Under the pieces are notes generated by a model. That model saw only the letters and a program-made list of their open reading frames with translations. It was not told the origin of the DNA and did not search any database. 25,277 bases of DNA from an uncultured Parabacteroides sp. (GTDB lineage Bacteria; Bacteroidota; Bacteroidia; Bacteroidales; Tannerellaceae), in contig CAKVBA010000039.1 of assembly GCA_934725305.1 (NCBI GenBank), forward strand, positions 1 to 25,277, given 5' to 3'. Positions 16,664 through 24,942 of the stretch are shown here, piece by piece; position 1 is the first letter of the stretch, and each line of letters opens with the position of its first letter. Made by a program: the position numbers and the translations under genes.

Positions 16664-16753
16664 ATCCGACGAATTTAAAACATTACACCTCTTTTTCAAC
16701 GCTGAATACCTCATAAAATTATATTACATCCCGAACTTTCGATTCCCTAAGGC

Positions 16754-18127
16754 CTATTTCTCGAAACCTAAGCGGTTGATTCGTCCCCGCCAGATCTCAT
16801 TTTCTTCGGCCTGACCTTTGGTAGTCTTACCGCCAAAAATGAACATGAACTGATCTTCGTTCACCTGAACAGAAGAGAATCCACGACCTTCAAACTCCTT
16901 AGGCAACACCACCAACGTATCCACCAACGACCAGGTAACGCCATAGTCGGTCGAAGTGTACATATCTTTATATCCCTTACCCGAAGCGTCCATACCGCCC
17001 AACAGATAAAGCTTATCATCATAAGGTGTCAGCATGACTCCTTCACGTGGCACAAAGGTATCAACATCCTCATTCGACAAACAGCTCCATTTCAAACCGT
17101 CCATCGTGCCCCATGCCGTATTCAACAACTGATTGTCTTTGTCACGGCCAGCCACCAACAACAAATATTCATGATACATGGCAGAATAGGTAGCCACGCC
17201 AAAACCAGTCAACGGGAAACCGGCAGAGATCTCTTCACCCATTGCCCACTCCGCATGTTCATCCATGGCGGCATAGCAAAGACGACCCTCACTTTCAACG
17301 GCAACTGCCATAACGGACTTCTGCTTTTCTCCGGCATTCACCTTACCAAACAGATACTTCACTACAGGTGCATTCTCGACCTGCTTCCACTCTTGTCCGT
17401 CAACAGATGTATAGAGTGCGCCCGAACGGGTCGGCACATACATTGCTCCCTGATATTCCATAATCTGGGCGATACATACGTCGGCCGAAGGAAGACCCTG
17501 CAACGAAAGCTCGTTCCAATTCTTCACATCCTTCGTAGAGCTTTGGAACAATTTATATCCCGATTCGTTAGCCGGACGCATATACATATAATAAGAAGCC
17601 TCATTATTACGGGTAAAGGCAACAACCTTCTGTTCGGCAATTGTTTCATTGGGCAGAGGAGTCGCAAACATTCCCCATTCCATGGAATCGGGCACCTGCT
17701 GATGCACATTGATCCAGGCTTTATATTCTTTGGAAGTCATTCCGTCAAAGGCCAGCACCTTAAAATAGACAGGCTTAGAAAAATCCAACGAGTCCGAACC
17801 GCTCCACCAAATCGTGTCGTTGGTTGCCATAGGACGAACCTGCAGACTTTGAATGGCTGAGGAGTTCTTATATCCAATTGTAGCAATCATCTTGTCTTTC
17901 AACTTAGTACCACACGGCAATGAGTCAACATTAAAGATAAGGCCATTCAACTGGTCTATCGTAAATTTCAACTTTTCAACCGATGCCACACTATCACTTT
18001 TCAAAGAGAAAGAGGAAATCTGACAATTAGGTGCTATCCCTATTGGCGTATAGTCATCCGAACCCAAACAAGACGAAAACAACCACGCACAACATCCTGC
18101 TACAAATAGTACTATTTTACTTTTCAT
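16754..18127 (-). CDS. DUF6242-like lipoprotein with predicted beta-propeller
   Basis: This 457-residue lipoprotein has the lipobox LFSSC within the first 20 residues. After a linker, the region to about residue 150 is a DUF6242-like N-terminal domain (QISSFSLKSDSV). The rest has repeated Kelch/BNR-like blades with motifs such as YTSVDGQEW, WGTMDGLKWSC, LYLLGGMDASGKG, YTSTDYGVTW and FIFGGKT, as in a beta-propeller. It is probably exposed on an envelope surface. No catalytic residues can be named. The start is set by the lipoprotein signal; an upstream extension would begin before the promoter-like box at 18159. Confidence 0.8.
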   Translation of the reverse strand: MKSKIVLFVAGCCAWLFSSCLGSDDYTPIGIAPNCQISSFSLKSDSVASVEKLKFTIDQLNGLIFNVDSLPCGTKLKDKMIATIGYKNSSAIQSLQVRPMATNDTIWWSGSDSLDFSKPVYFKVLAFDGMTSKEYKAWINVHQQVPDSMEWGMFATPLPNETIAEQKVVAFTRNNEASYYMYMRPANESGYKLFQSSTKDVKNWNELSLQGLPSADVCIAQIMEYQGAMYVPTRSGALYTSVDGQEWKQVENAPVVKYLFGKVNAGEKQKSVMAVAVESEGRLCYAAMDEHAEWAMGEEISAGFPLTGFGVATYSAMYHEYLLLVAGRDKDNQLLNTAWGTMDGLKWSCLSNEDVDTFVPREGVMLTPYDDKLYLLGGMDASGKGYKDMYTSTDYGVTWSLVDTLVVLPKEFEGRGFSSVQVNEDQFMFIFGGKTTKGQAEENEIWRGRINRLGFEK

Positions 18128-18158
18128 CAAAAACATAAGTTTGTTGCATATAAAGGCA

Positions 18159-18166
18159 CAAAAGTA
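18159..18166 (-). promoter_or_regulatory. Possible -7 box for the DUF6242 gene
   Basis: TACTTTTG on the minus strand matches TAnnTTTG, 31 bases before the chosen ATG. It may also drive the DUF6089-uppS-bamA-ompH genes downstream, for which I found no nearer promoter. No -33 TTG is seen. Confidence 0.4.
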
Positions 18167-18245
18167 GAAACATTTTTGCTTTATCCCTAATACCAACCAA
18201 TATTTATAATATTTTAGTTCCCATTATATCTTTATCATTATCACC

Positions 18246-19295
18246 TCAAGAGCGATAAATCGTTACGAACCGCCCCTTATCGACACAACGCACGGTTGAA
18301 ACCACGCGTCCACGAGTGATGACCGGAGCCTTCACGCCCCCGCTGAGGCAACAAGGCGCCGTCTCGACATGAGCCTCGTCCCACAATCCGGCCTCGAGGA
18401 GTTGCGACAACACATTGGCTCCGCCCTCAACCATCAGAGAGTCTATCTTCCGGCCGGCCAGCTCGTCTAATATCTGCGCCCAAATAGAGCCATCGAAGTC
18501 GATCGTGATATACTCAACCCCTTCACGGCTTGCCGCTTTTTTGCCGGTAAAGACCAAGGTCTGCACACTACCATCCAACAGATGCAAGGTATCGGGCAAC
18601 GCAAGATGCCGATCCAAGACAACCCGTATCGGAGAAGCACCGGCCCAGTCGCGCACCGTCAACGAAGGATTGTCAAGCAAGGCCGTACGAGTGCCCACCA
18701 ATATGGCAGCCGACTCGGCCCGTAACTTATGTACCCGACGACGGGTTTCCGAAGAGGACAACACAACCGGACGTTCGGCAACGGAATCACGCCGCTTGTC
18801 CATAAAGCCGTCCGCACTCTGAGCCCATTTCAACAAGATGAAGGGGCGATGCTTCTGCTGCATCGTCATAAAGGGAGCATTCAAAGCCTGAGCCTCCTGC
18901 TCCAAAACGCCACAGATCACCTCTACTCCGGCATCACGTAGCATCCCGACTCCGCGCCCCGACACTTTCACAAAGGGATCGAGACATCCGACTACCACCC
19001 GTGGTATGCCTTTCCGGATAATCAGCTCGGCGCAAGGCGGTGTTTTGCCATAATGCGAACAGGGTTCAAGGCTGACATAAAGGGTTGAATCTTTCAACAA
19101 AGACTCATTTTTTACCGCGGCTATTGCGTTCACTTCGGCATGTGCCTCACCACATTTGCGGTGATAGCCCTCGCCAATGATCTTTCCCTCGTGCACAATC
19201 ACGGCCCCCACCATCGGATTGGGCCACGTGTTTCCCCTGCCCTTCTGAGCCAGCTCAAAGCAACGGGACATATATTTTTCTTCTATCTCTATCAT
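18246..19295 (-). CDS. ribD: Bifunctional riboflavin deaminase/reductase RibD
   Basis: RibD carries out two steps of riboflavin synthesis: deamination of the pyrimidine intermediate, then reduction of its ribosyl group. From the ATG at 19295 the product has 349 residues. The N-terminal cytidine-deaminase-like domain has zinc ligands His52 in HAEVN (with Glu54), Cys79 in EPCSHYG and Cys88 in PPCAEL. The C-terminal reductase domain (about 145-349) contains SADGFMDK, DNPSLTVR and VEGGANVLSQ. Both domains are complete. A GTG four codons upstream also exists. It diverges from prmC with about 50 bases between starts. Confidence 0.95.
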   Translation of the reverse strand: MIEIEEKYMSRCFELAQKGRGNTWPNPMVGAVIVHEGKIIGEGYHRKCGEAHAEVNAIAAVKNESLLKDSTLYVSLEPCSHYGKTPPCAELIIRKGIPRVVVGCLDPFVKVSGRGVGMLRDAGVEVICGVLEQEAQALNAPFMTMQQKHRPFILLKWAQSADGFMDKRRDSVAERPVVLSSSETRRRVHKLRAESAAILVGTRTALLDNPSLTVRDWAGASPIRVVLDRHLALPDTLHLLDGSVQTLVFTGKKAASREGVEYITIDFDGSIWAQILDELAGRKIDSLMVEGGANVLSQLLEAGLWDEAHVETAPCCLSGGVKAPVITRGRVVSTVRCVDKGRFVTIYRS

Positions 19296-19317
19296 TTTCC
19301 TTTTCACATTTTGTACG

Positions 19318-19325
19318 TATCTTTG
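19318..19325 (+). promoter_or_regulatory. Possible -7 box for prmC-recX-comF
   Basis: TATCTTTG matches TAnnTTTG, 21 bases before the prmC ATG, within the divergent prmC/ribD gap. The -33 position reads TTT, not TTG. Confidence 0.5.
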
Positions 19326-19346
19326 CCCTAAGAAAACAAACTATCA

Positions 19347-20252
19347 ATGACGGACACCATTTCCTACATAAAGAACCTACTCAAAGACATTTACTCGCAA
19401 AACGAAATTAATAGTTTCATACGTTTAATCATGGAGCGTGTTTGCAACATACCGCCATACAAGCTTCTTCTCGACAAAGATAGAGAATTATCAGACACAG
19501 AGAAATGTCAGATCAAAGAGATTGCCAACAGGCTCCAAAAAGAGGAACCGCTACAATATATATTGGGTCAGGCGGACTTCTATGGATTGTTGTTCGAAGT
19601 CAATCCGGCGGTGCTGATTCCACGCCCCGAAACCGAAGAGCTTGTCGATCTTATCCTAAAGGAGCATCGGGCCACAAACACAACCAAGCCGATGCGTCTG
19701 CTGGATGTAGGAACCGGAAGCGGCTGTATTGCCGTTACGTTAGCGCATCATCTGCCTCAAGCCGAGGTCTATGCCCTGGACGTTTCGCCGGAGGCTTTGG
19801 CGATAGCTTCGCGTAATGCCAAGGCAATAGGAGCCAATGTGCAATGGCTGAAAGCCGACATTATGGCTCCCGAAACTTTGGAGACCAATCATCCTTTTAA
19901 ATGCTTTCACCCGGTCCAAGAAGAGCGTGTTGCCTTCCACAACGACCTGCAACTATTGGTTAGCAACCCGCCCTACATCATGGAAAAAGAGAAGCAAGAG
20001 ATGGATCACAACGTGCTCGACTATGAACCGCATGTAGCCCTGTTCGTCCCCGACCACGATCCGCTTCGTTTCTACCGGCAAATTGCACGGTTGGGCAAAA
20101 AGGCTTTGGCGCCCAATGGTTATCTCTATTTCGAAATCAACGGCCAACTGGGACGCGAGATGGTCGAACTCTTAGAGACAGAAGGATATAGCGAGGTCGC
20201 CCTCATCCGCGATCTATCAAACAAAGACCGTATCATAAAAGCAACGCTATGA
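19347..20252 (+). CDS. prmC: Release-factor glutamine methyltransferase
   Basis: PrmC methylates the glutamine of the GGQ motif in release factors RF1 and RF2, using S-adenosylmethionine. The 301-residue product has an N-terminal helical substrate domain, the linker motif LIPRPETEELV (90-100), SAM motif DVGTGSGCIAV (120-130), an acidic residue in ALDVS, and the catalytic NPPY (207-210). It is somewhat longer than the E. coli protein. An extra stretch of about 20 residues (roughly 178-200) precedes the NPPY strand. Its stop overlaps the recX start by four bases. Confidence 0.95.
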   Translation: MTDTISYIKNLLKDIYSQNEINSFIRLIMERVCNIPPYKLLLDKDRELSDTEKCQIKEIANRLQKEEPLQYILGQADFYGLLFEVNPAVLIPRPETEELVDLILKEHRATNTTKPMRLLDVGTGSGCIAVTLAHHLPQAEVYALDVSPEALAIASRNAKAIGANVQWLKADIMAPETLETNHPFKCFHPVQEERVAFHNDLQLLVSNPPYIMEKEKQEMDHNVLDYEPHVALFVPDHDPLRFYRQIARLGKKALAPNGYLYFEINGQLGREMVELLETEGYSEVALIRDLSNKDRIIKATL

Positions 20253-20749
20253 AAGAATATACCGAAGCAGAAATGCTACACAAAGCGGCCACCTATTGCA
20301 CCGGCACCGAACGCTGCATCCAGGAGGTAGAGAAAAAGATCGAACAAGCGGGCTTGCCCGCAGATGCAACCCAGCGCATCATCGACCGGCTTATCCAAGA
20401 GAAGTTTATCGACGAGAGCCGCTATTGCCGCTGCTTTGTCAACGATAAGCTACGCTTCAACAAATGGGGACGCATCAAGATCGCCTATGAGCTACAACGC
20501 AAGCAGATACCCGCCGCAATCCGCCAAGAGGCGCTCGATTGCATTGACGAGACATCATATCGCTCTATACTATTCGACCTGCTGAAGAGCAAGAAGAAAT
20601 GTACCAAGGGCAAAGACGACAGAGATCTGTTCACCAAATTGCTACGCTTTGCCGCCGGCCGAGGCTTTGAAAGCCACGAAACCATCACCTGCCTGAAAAG
20701 GCTTTTCAACGAAAACAACTATGACGATTTTGAAGAACGTATGGAATAG
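20249..20749 (+). CDS. recX: RecX regulatory protein
   Basis: The 166-residue product resembles RecX, a small all-helical protein that binds RecA filaments and limits recombination. It has the typical signature around ERCIQEVEKKIEQ and LIQEKFIDESRYCRCFVNDKL, then a WGRIKIAYELQRKQIP segment, arranged as repeated three-helix units. It overlaps prmC by four bases (ATGA) and the comF-like gene by 29 bases, so it is translationally coupled in a three-gene operon. recA is not in the window. Confidence 0.9.
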   Translation: MKEYTEAEMLHKAATYCTGTERCIQEVEKKIEQAGLPADATQRIIDRLIQEKFIDESRYCRCFVNDKLRFNKWGRIKIAYELQRKQIPAAIRQEALDCIDETSYRSILFDLLKSKKKCTKGKDDRDLFTKLLRFAAGRGFESHETITCLKRLFNENNYDDFEERME

Positions 20750-21425
20750 CCTGCTCAACCTGTTTTTTCCCAACCTGTGCCTCATCTGTAAACGGCCTCT
20801 CGTCGGGAACGAAAAACACATCTGCCTGAATTGTTTTTGCAACCTTCCACGCACCCAATTCCATCGGCGCATCCAAAATCCTATGGAACGGCGCTACTAT
20901 GGCCAGGTTGTTATCTCTCATGCCACTTCGTTTCTTCTTTACCAAAAAGAGGGTGTCACTCAGAAGGTGGTTCACACCTTTAAATATTATGGCAACAAAG
21001 AGCTGGCCTACTATTTAGGTCGCATAGCCGCCTTGGAATTGCAACAAGACAATCACCCTATTTGCCAAGTGGACGCCCTCATTCCCGTTCCTCTTCATCC
21101 CCGAAAGAGGCGCACAAGAGGATACAACCAATCCGAATGGATAGCCAAAGGCATACAATCCGTCTGGGGATGCGCTCTCTATCCCGACGCATTAAGGCGG
21201 ACACAAGTCGGAGAAAGCCAGACTCATAAATCGGGCTACGAACGATGGAATCTTCCCGAAAAGATGTTTATAGTAAACCTGACACAAAATCTGTCGGGCA
21301 AACATCTGCTAATCATCGACGATGTCATCACTACGGGATCCACCATCGGCGCATGTGCCATGGCTCTATCTTCTCTGCCCGACATTCGTATCAGCCTGTT
21401 TTCATTGGCCACAGCTATCAAATAG
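20721..21425 (+). CDS. comF: ComF-family phosphoribosyltransferase-like protein
   Basis: The 234-residue product is a ComF/GntX-type protein. It has an N-terminal zinc ribbon with Cys20, Cys23, Cys35 and Cys38, then a phosphoribosyltransferase fold with IPVPLHPRKRRTRGYNQSE (121-139) and the PRPP-binding motif LLIIDDVITTGST (196-208). In naturally competent bacteria the family is needed for DNA uptake; elsewhere the role is unclear, so a competence role here is not implied. It overlaps recX by 29 bases. The 603 bases after it are non-coding and contain repeat copy B. Confidence 0.88.
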   Translation: MTILKNVWNSLLNLFFPNLCLICKRPLVGNEKHICLNCFCNLPRTQFHRRIQNPMERRYYGQVVISHATSFLLYQKEGVTQKVVHTFKYYGNKELAYYLGRIAALELQQDNHPICQVDALIPVPLHPRKRRTRGYNQSEWIAKGIQSVWGCALYPDALRRTQVGESQTHKSGYERWNLPEKMFIVNLTQNLSGKHLLIIDDVITTGSTIGACAMALSSLPDIRISLFSLATAIK

Positions 21426-21468
21426 AGAAGCTGATTCTATTTTACCAATTCTGACATGCCTTCAGATG

Positions 21469-21810
21469 TTATTGTATTTTTATCAGGACAGCTATTGCTA
21501 AAGACAAGAGATAAATTCATCTAAAACAACGAGCAAATCCGTTGGAATTGACAGATGAATCCGGCACGGCACAAACAGCCTCTTAAAGGATGCTACAGAC
21601 TGTTTTCCAAGGGTCTATAGACTTCCCGGAATTAGTCTATAGAGTTTTTGAAAAAAGTGTAGGGACTTTTCTGAAATTGGGTAGGCACTCCGTTGGGATT
21701 GAGTAGGCACTCCGTTGGAAATGGATAGGCACCCAATCTTCGCCAATAAACTACTCCTTTTTGAGCGGGTTAATAGCTTCCCCGATTCTCATAGACTTAT
21801 TGTATTTTAT
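21469..21810 (+). repeat. Intergenic repeat element, copy B
   Basis: The element is bounded by TTATTGTATTTTTAT (21469-21483) and TTATTGTATTTTAT (21797-21810), the same border words as copy A and in the same orientation. The left part has AACAACGAGCAAA and TTGACAGATGAATC. The array has landmarks at 21613, 21635, 21659, 21681, 21703 and 21725, mostly 22 bases apart, with units such as GGGTAGGCACTCCGTTGG. The right part has ACTACTCC. Here it lies between genes reading in the same direction. Confidence 0.75.
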
Positions 21811-21992
21811 GGATAAGAATATAAGATACCGAATAGTTTTCTAAGCTCTCAGCCGGAACGGCATTCCAACACCGTTCAAAAAAAGAACACGACAGCGTTG
21901 AATAGACGTATAATCAAACACCTCAACAAAACGTATCCAGCAAAGATTTTAAAATAACTAACAATAAAGGCGATAATTTCAATGAGTTTGAC

Positions 21993-22000
21993 TATTTTTG
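21993..22000 (+). promoter_or_regulatory. Possible -7 box for the pyrE operon
   Basis: TATTTTTG matches TAnnTTTG, 28 bases before the pyrE ATG. No TTG is seen at the ideal distance upstream. Confidence 0.5.
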
Positions 22001-22028
22001 CAAACTGATATAAATTTAATAGGATTAT

Positions 22029-22667
22029 ATGAAAGCACTGGAACGTTTAGTAGCAGAAAAATTATTAAAGATTAAAGCCGTTAAGCTACAACCGGCTAAT
22101 CCATTCACCTGGGCTTCAGGTTGGAAATCACCGATCTATAATGACAACAGAAAAACGCTCTCTTATCCGGCTGTCCGTAGCTTTATCAAACTGGAACTGG
22201 CACGTGTGATCAGTGAGAAGTTTGAAAATGTAGATGCCATTGCAGGCGTTGCTACCGGAGCAATTGCTCAAGGAGCATTGGTTGCAGACCTATTGGGACT
22301 CCCATTCGTATATATCCGCTCTACTCCAAAGGATCATGGTTTGGAAAACCTGATCGAAGGTGAATTGAAGCCGGGTTCTAAAGTTGTTATCATCGAAGAC
22401 CTTGTCTCTACAGGTGGTAGTAGCTTGAAAGCCGTTCAGGCCGTACGCAACTTCGGTTGTGATGTAGTAGGTATGGTTGCCATCTTCACATACGGATTCC
22501 CTATCGCATTAGAAGCATTCAAGGAAGCCAAGGTTACTCTGACTACATTGAGCAACTATGATGCTGTTTTAGACGAAGCGGTTCGTACCGACTATATTGA
22601 TGAATCAGAAATCGCAATCCTACAGGAATGGCGCAAAGACCCGTCAAAGTGGGATCCTGATAAATAA
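22029..22667 (+). CDS. pyrE: Orotate phosphoribosyltransferase
   Basis: This enzyme joins orotate to PRPP to make orotidine monophosphate in pyrimidine synthesis. The 212-residue product has WASGWKSPIYNDNRKTLSYP (28-47), a segment conserved in the family, IAGVATGAIAQGALVAD (71-87), the catalytic-loop Lys region RSTPKDHG (97-104) and the PRPP motif VVIIEDLVSTGGSS (119-132). Length is normal. It heads a four-gene unit with an SRPBCC protein, argH and a Rieske-like lipoprotein; gaps are 24 and 18 bases, then an overlap. Confidence 0.95.
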   Translation: MKALERLVAEKLLKIKAVKLQPANPFTWASGWKSPIYNDNRKTLSYPAVRSFIKLELARVISEKFENVDAIAGVATGAIAQGALVADLLGLPFVYIRSTPKDHGLENLIEGELKPGSKVVIIEDLVSTGGSSLKAVQAVRNFGCDVVGMVAIFTYGFPIALEAFKEAKVTLTTLSNYDAVLDEAVRTDYIDESEIAILQEWRKDPSKWDPDK

Positions 22668-22691
22668 GCTTATAACATTACAACATACTGA

Positions 22692-23102
22692 ATGACTGAA
22701 TTTGTTAGTGAGATCAAAATGATCCCACAAAATGATGATCGTATTTTCGGGATGCTGTCCGACTTGTCTAATCTGGACCGCATCAAAGACCGCATCCCTC
22801 AAGATAAAATAAAGAATTTTGAATTCGACAGCGATTCTTGTAGTTTCGCTGTCGATCCCGTTGGTAAAATCAACTTCCAGATCGTAGAACGTGAACCCAA
22901 CAAAACCATCAAGTTTCAAACAACGAACTCACCGGTTCCTCTGTTCTTATGGATCCAGCTCAAGCAAATTGCCGAAATGGATACACGCATGAAGATTACC
23001 GTGCGTGCCGATCTGAACCCCTTCCTGAAACCGATGGTTTCAAAACCGCTACAGGAAGCCGTTGATAAAATATCAACCGTAATTGCTGCTTTACCTTATT
23101 AG
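22692..23102 (+). CDS. SRPBCC-fold protein of unknown function
   Basis: The 136-residue cytoplasmic protein has the pattern of an SRPBCC (START/polyketide-cyclase-like) helix-grip fold. It has an opening strand FVSEIKMI, helix FGMLSDLSNLDRIKDRIP, antiparallel strands (SCSFAVDPVGKINFQIVER, TIKFQTT, MKITVRADL) and a long C-terminal helix. Such folds bind hydrophobic ligands, but no ligand or activity can be inferred here. It is translated between pyrE and argH in one operon, though a metabolic link to either is not evident. Confidence 0.75.
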   Translation: MTEFVSEIKMIPQNDDRIFGMLSDLSNLDRIKDRIPQDKIKNFEFDSDSCSFAVDPVGKINFQIVEREPNKTIKFQTTNSPVPLFLWIQLKQIAEMDTRMKITVRADLNPFLKPMVSKPLQEAVDKISTVIAALPY

Positions 23103-23120
23103 AAACACGACGACACAAAT

Positions 23121-24461
23121 ATGGCTCAAAAACTTTGGGAAAAGAATGTGCAGGTCGACCACGATGTTGACCTGTTTACCGTTGGCAAAGATCGTGAGTT
23201 AGACTTGTACCTTGCCAAATACGATGTATTGGGCTCAATGGCTCATATCACCATGCTCGAAAGCATTGGCCTGCTTCAGAAAGACGAGCTAAACACACTT
23301 TTGGCCGAACTACGCAATATCTATGCGGTGGCCGATCGTGGCGAGTTTGTCATTGAAGAGGGCATAGAAGATGTACACTCACAAGTGGAACTGATGCTGA
23401 CACGCCGTCTGGGAGATATAGGTAAGAGAATCCATAGCGGTCGTTCACGCAACGACCAGGTTTTACTCGACCTGAAGCTCTTTACTCGCGCACAAATCCA
23501 AGAATTGGTCCATATCGTCAATGAGTTGTTCGAGGTATTGATCGCTCAGAGCAATCGCTATCAGCAGGTATTACTTCCGGGATACACCCACCTGCAGGTA
23601 GCTATGCCCTCGTCTTTCGGCTTGTGGTTTGGCGCCTATGCCGAAAGCTTGGCCGACGACTTGCAACTATTACAGGCCGCCTATAAAATCTGTAACCGCA
23701 ATCCGTTGGGTTCGGCCGCCGGCTATGGCTCATCATTCCCGCTAAACCGTCAGATGACAACCGACCTGTTGGGCTTCGACTCGATGGACTACAACGTGGT
23801 ATATGCTCAGATGGGGCGTGGCAAGATGGAACGCACGGTGGCTTTTGCCCTGGCCGGTATTGCCGCTACCGTGTCTAAACTGGCCTTCGACGCCTGTATG
23901 TTCAATAGTCAGAACTTCGGGTTCATCAAGTTGCCCGATCAGTTCACAACCGGATCAAGCATCATGCCGCATAAAAAGAATCCGGATGTGTTTGAGCTGA
24001 CTCGTGCCAAATGCAACAAGATTCAGGGATTGCCTCAGCAGATTACGTTAATCTGTAACAATCTGCCTTCGGGCTATTTCCGCGATCTGCAGATCATTAA
24101 AGAGATGTTCCTGCCAGCATTCGACGAACTGAAGGATTGTCTGCGCATGACATCACACATGATGCGCGAAGTAAAGGTGAACGAGCATATTTTGAATGAC
24201 GATAAATATGCATTATTGTTTAGTGTGGAAGAGGTCAACCGCCTGGTACTGGAAGGCGTTCCTTTCCGGGATGCCTACAAACGTGTGGGACTAGACATCG
24301 AGGCCGGCAAGTTCATTCCCAACAAGACCGTCCATCACACACACGAAGGAAGCATAGGCAATCTGTGCAACGATCAGATAACGATGCTGATGCAACAGAT
24401 TATTGATGGTTTCTCATTTAACCGCATAAACGAGGCTGAACAGAAATTGATAGCAGGATGA
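23121..24461 (+). CDS. argH: Argininosuccinate lyase
   Basis: The last step of arginine synthesis splits argininosuccinate into arginine and fumarate. The 446-residue product has the family motifs HSGRSRNDQV (105-114), GYTHLQVAMP (154-163, with the catalytic-site His157), and the fumarase/lyase signature GSSIMPHKKNP (278-288) with the catalytic serine loop. Length is close to the usual 450-470. The other arg genes are not in the window. The stop overlaps the next start by four bases. Confidence 0.97.
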   Translation: MAQKLWEKNVQVDHDVDLFTVGKDRELDLYLAKYDVLGSMAHITMLESIGLLQKDELNTLLAELRNIYAVADRGEFVIEEGIEDVHSQVELMLTRRLGDIGKRIHSGRSRNDQVLLDLKLFTRAQIQELVHIVNELFEVLIAQSNRYQQVLLPGYTHLQVAMPSSFGLWFGAYAESLADDLQLLQAAYKICNRNPLGSAAGYGSSFPLNRQMTTDLLGFDSMDYNVVYAQMGRGKMERTVAFALAGIAATVSKLAFDACMFNSQNFGFIKLPDQFTTGSSIMPHKKNPDVFELTRAKCNKIQGLPQQITLICNNLPSGYFRDLQIIKEMFLPAFDELKDCLRMTSHMMREVKVNEHILNDDKYALLFSVEEVNRLVLEGVPFRDAYKRVGLDIEAGKFIPNKTVHHTHEGSIGNLCNDQITMLMQQIIDGFSFNRINEAEQKLIAG

Positions 24462-24904
24462 TAAAAAAGTCTTTACTCTGTTTATTGGCTCTGACTGTTC
24501 TATCTTGCGAAAAGGTAGAGCAGTCAAGCATCCCTTATGCCCATGTCTATTTCAAGGTGGATTTGCGCTTTCAAGATAAAGAGCTAAAATCCGTCTTAGC
24601 GCATAAGATCTTTACGACTCCCCGATATTATGGCGAAATGATGGGCTTTTCGGGCATCTTGGTCACGCATGGACTGAACGATGTCTATTATGCCTATGAA
24701 CAATGCTGCCCACACGAAGCTCAAAGGGACATCAAAGTAAAAGTCGATTCCACGGGTATGTATGCCATCTGTCCCCAATGTCACACCAAATATGAGATTG
24801 CGAGCGGAGGCTATCCGGTTGAAGGCCCTTCTAAGTATTATCTACGCACCTGCAACGTCTATCAACAGGGCGAAGAGCTCACTATTGAGGGTTATTCAAA
24901 CTAA
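24458..24904 (+). CDS. Rieske-like lipoprotein with an altered second cluster motif
   Basis: This is a 148-residue lipoprotein: short signal, lipobox VLSC, lipidated Cys17. The rest looks like a Rieske fold. Box 1 reads Cys84-Pro-His86 and box 2 reads Cys105-Pro-Gln-Cys108-His109, followed by TKYEIASGGYPVEGPSKYYL, resembling the Rieske SxYD...GxP segment. A classical box 2 is CxxH; here the fourth position is Cys, with His next to it. It may hold a 2Fe-2S cluster with different ligands, or another metal. It overlaps argH by four bases and ends the operon. Its partner is unknown. Confidence 0.7.
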   Translation: MIKKSLLCLLALTVLSCEKVEQSSIPYAHVYFKVDLRFQDKELKSVLAHKIFTTPRYYGEMMGFSGILVTHGLNDVYYAYEQCCPHEAQRDIKVKVDSTGMYAICPQCHTKYEIASGGYPVEGPSKYYLRTCNVYQQGEELTIEGYSN

Positions 24905-24909
24905 AAAGT

Positions 24910-24942
24910 AAAAGTTTTTGTGTTTTTCGTGCAAAAACTTTT
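24910..24942 (+). terminator. Weak hairpin after the argH operon
   Basis: AAAAGTTTTTG (24910-24920) is the exact reverse complement of CAAAAACTTTT (24932-24942), with an 11-base loop, five bases after the stop codon. The stem is almost all A-T, so termination would be weak. Its right arm overlaps the -33 element of the tRNA promoter. Confidence 0.45.

Larger units (their letters stand above)
21426..22028. other. Non-coding gap between comF and pyrE
   Basis: No gene is supported. Repeat copy B occupies 21469-21810. After it is a small hairpin at 21856-21877 (GAACGG/CCGTTC) followed by A-runs, and the pyrE -7 box at 21993. I see no T-run attenuator or obvious riboswitch ahead of pyrE. Confidence 0.6.

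Noticed and set aside
17171..17860. 229-codon plus-strand open frame inside the DUF6242 gene
   Set aside because: It is an antisense shadow; the minus-strand frame has a lipobox and blade repeats.
21811..22028. Attenuator or riboswitch ahead of pyrE
   Set aside because: Only a 6-bp hairpin followed by A-runs was found; there is no terminator T-run or recognisable aptamer.
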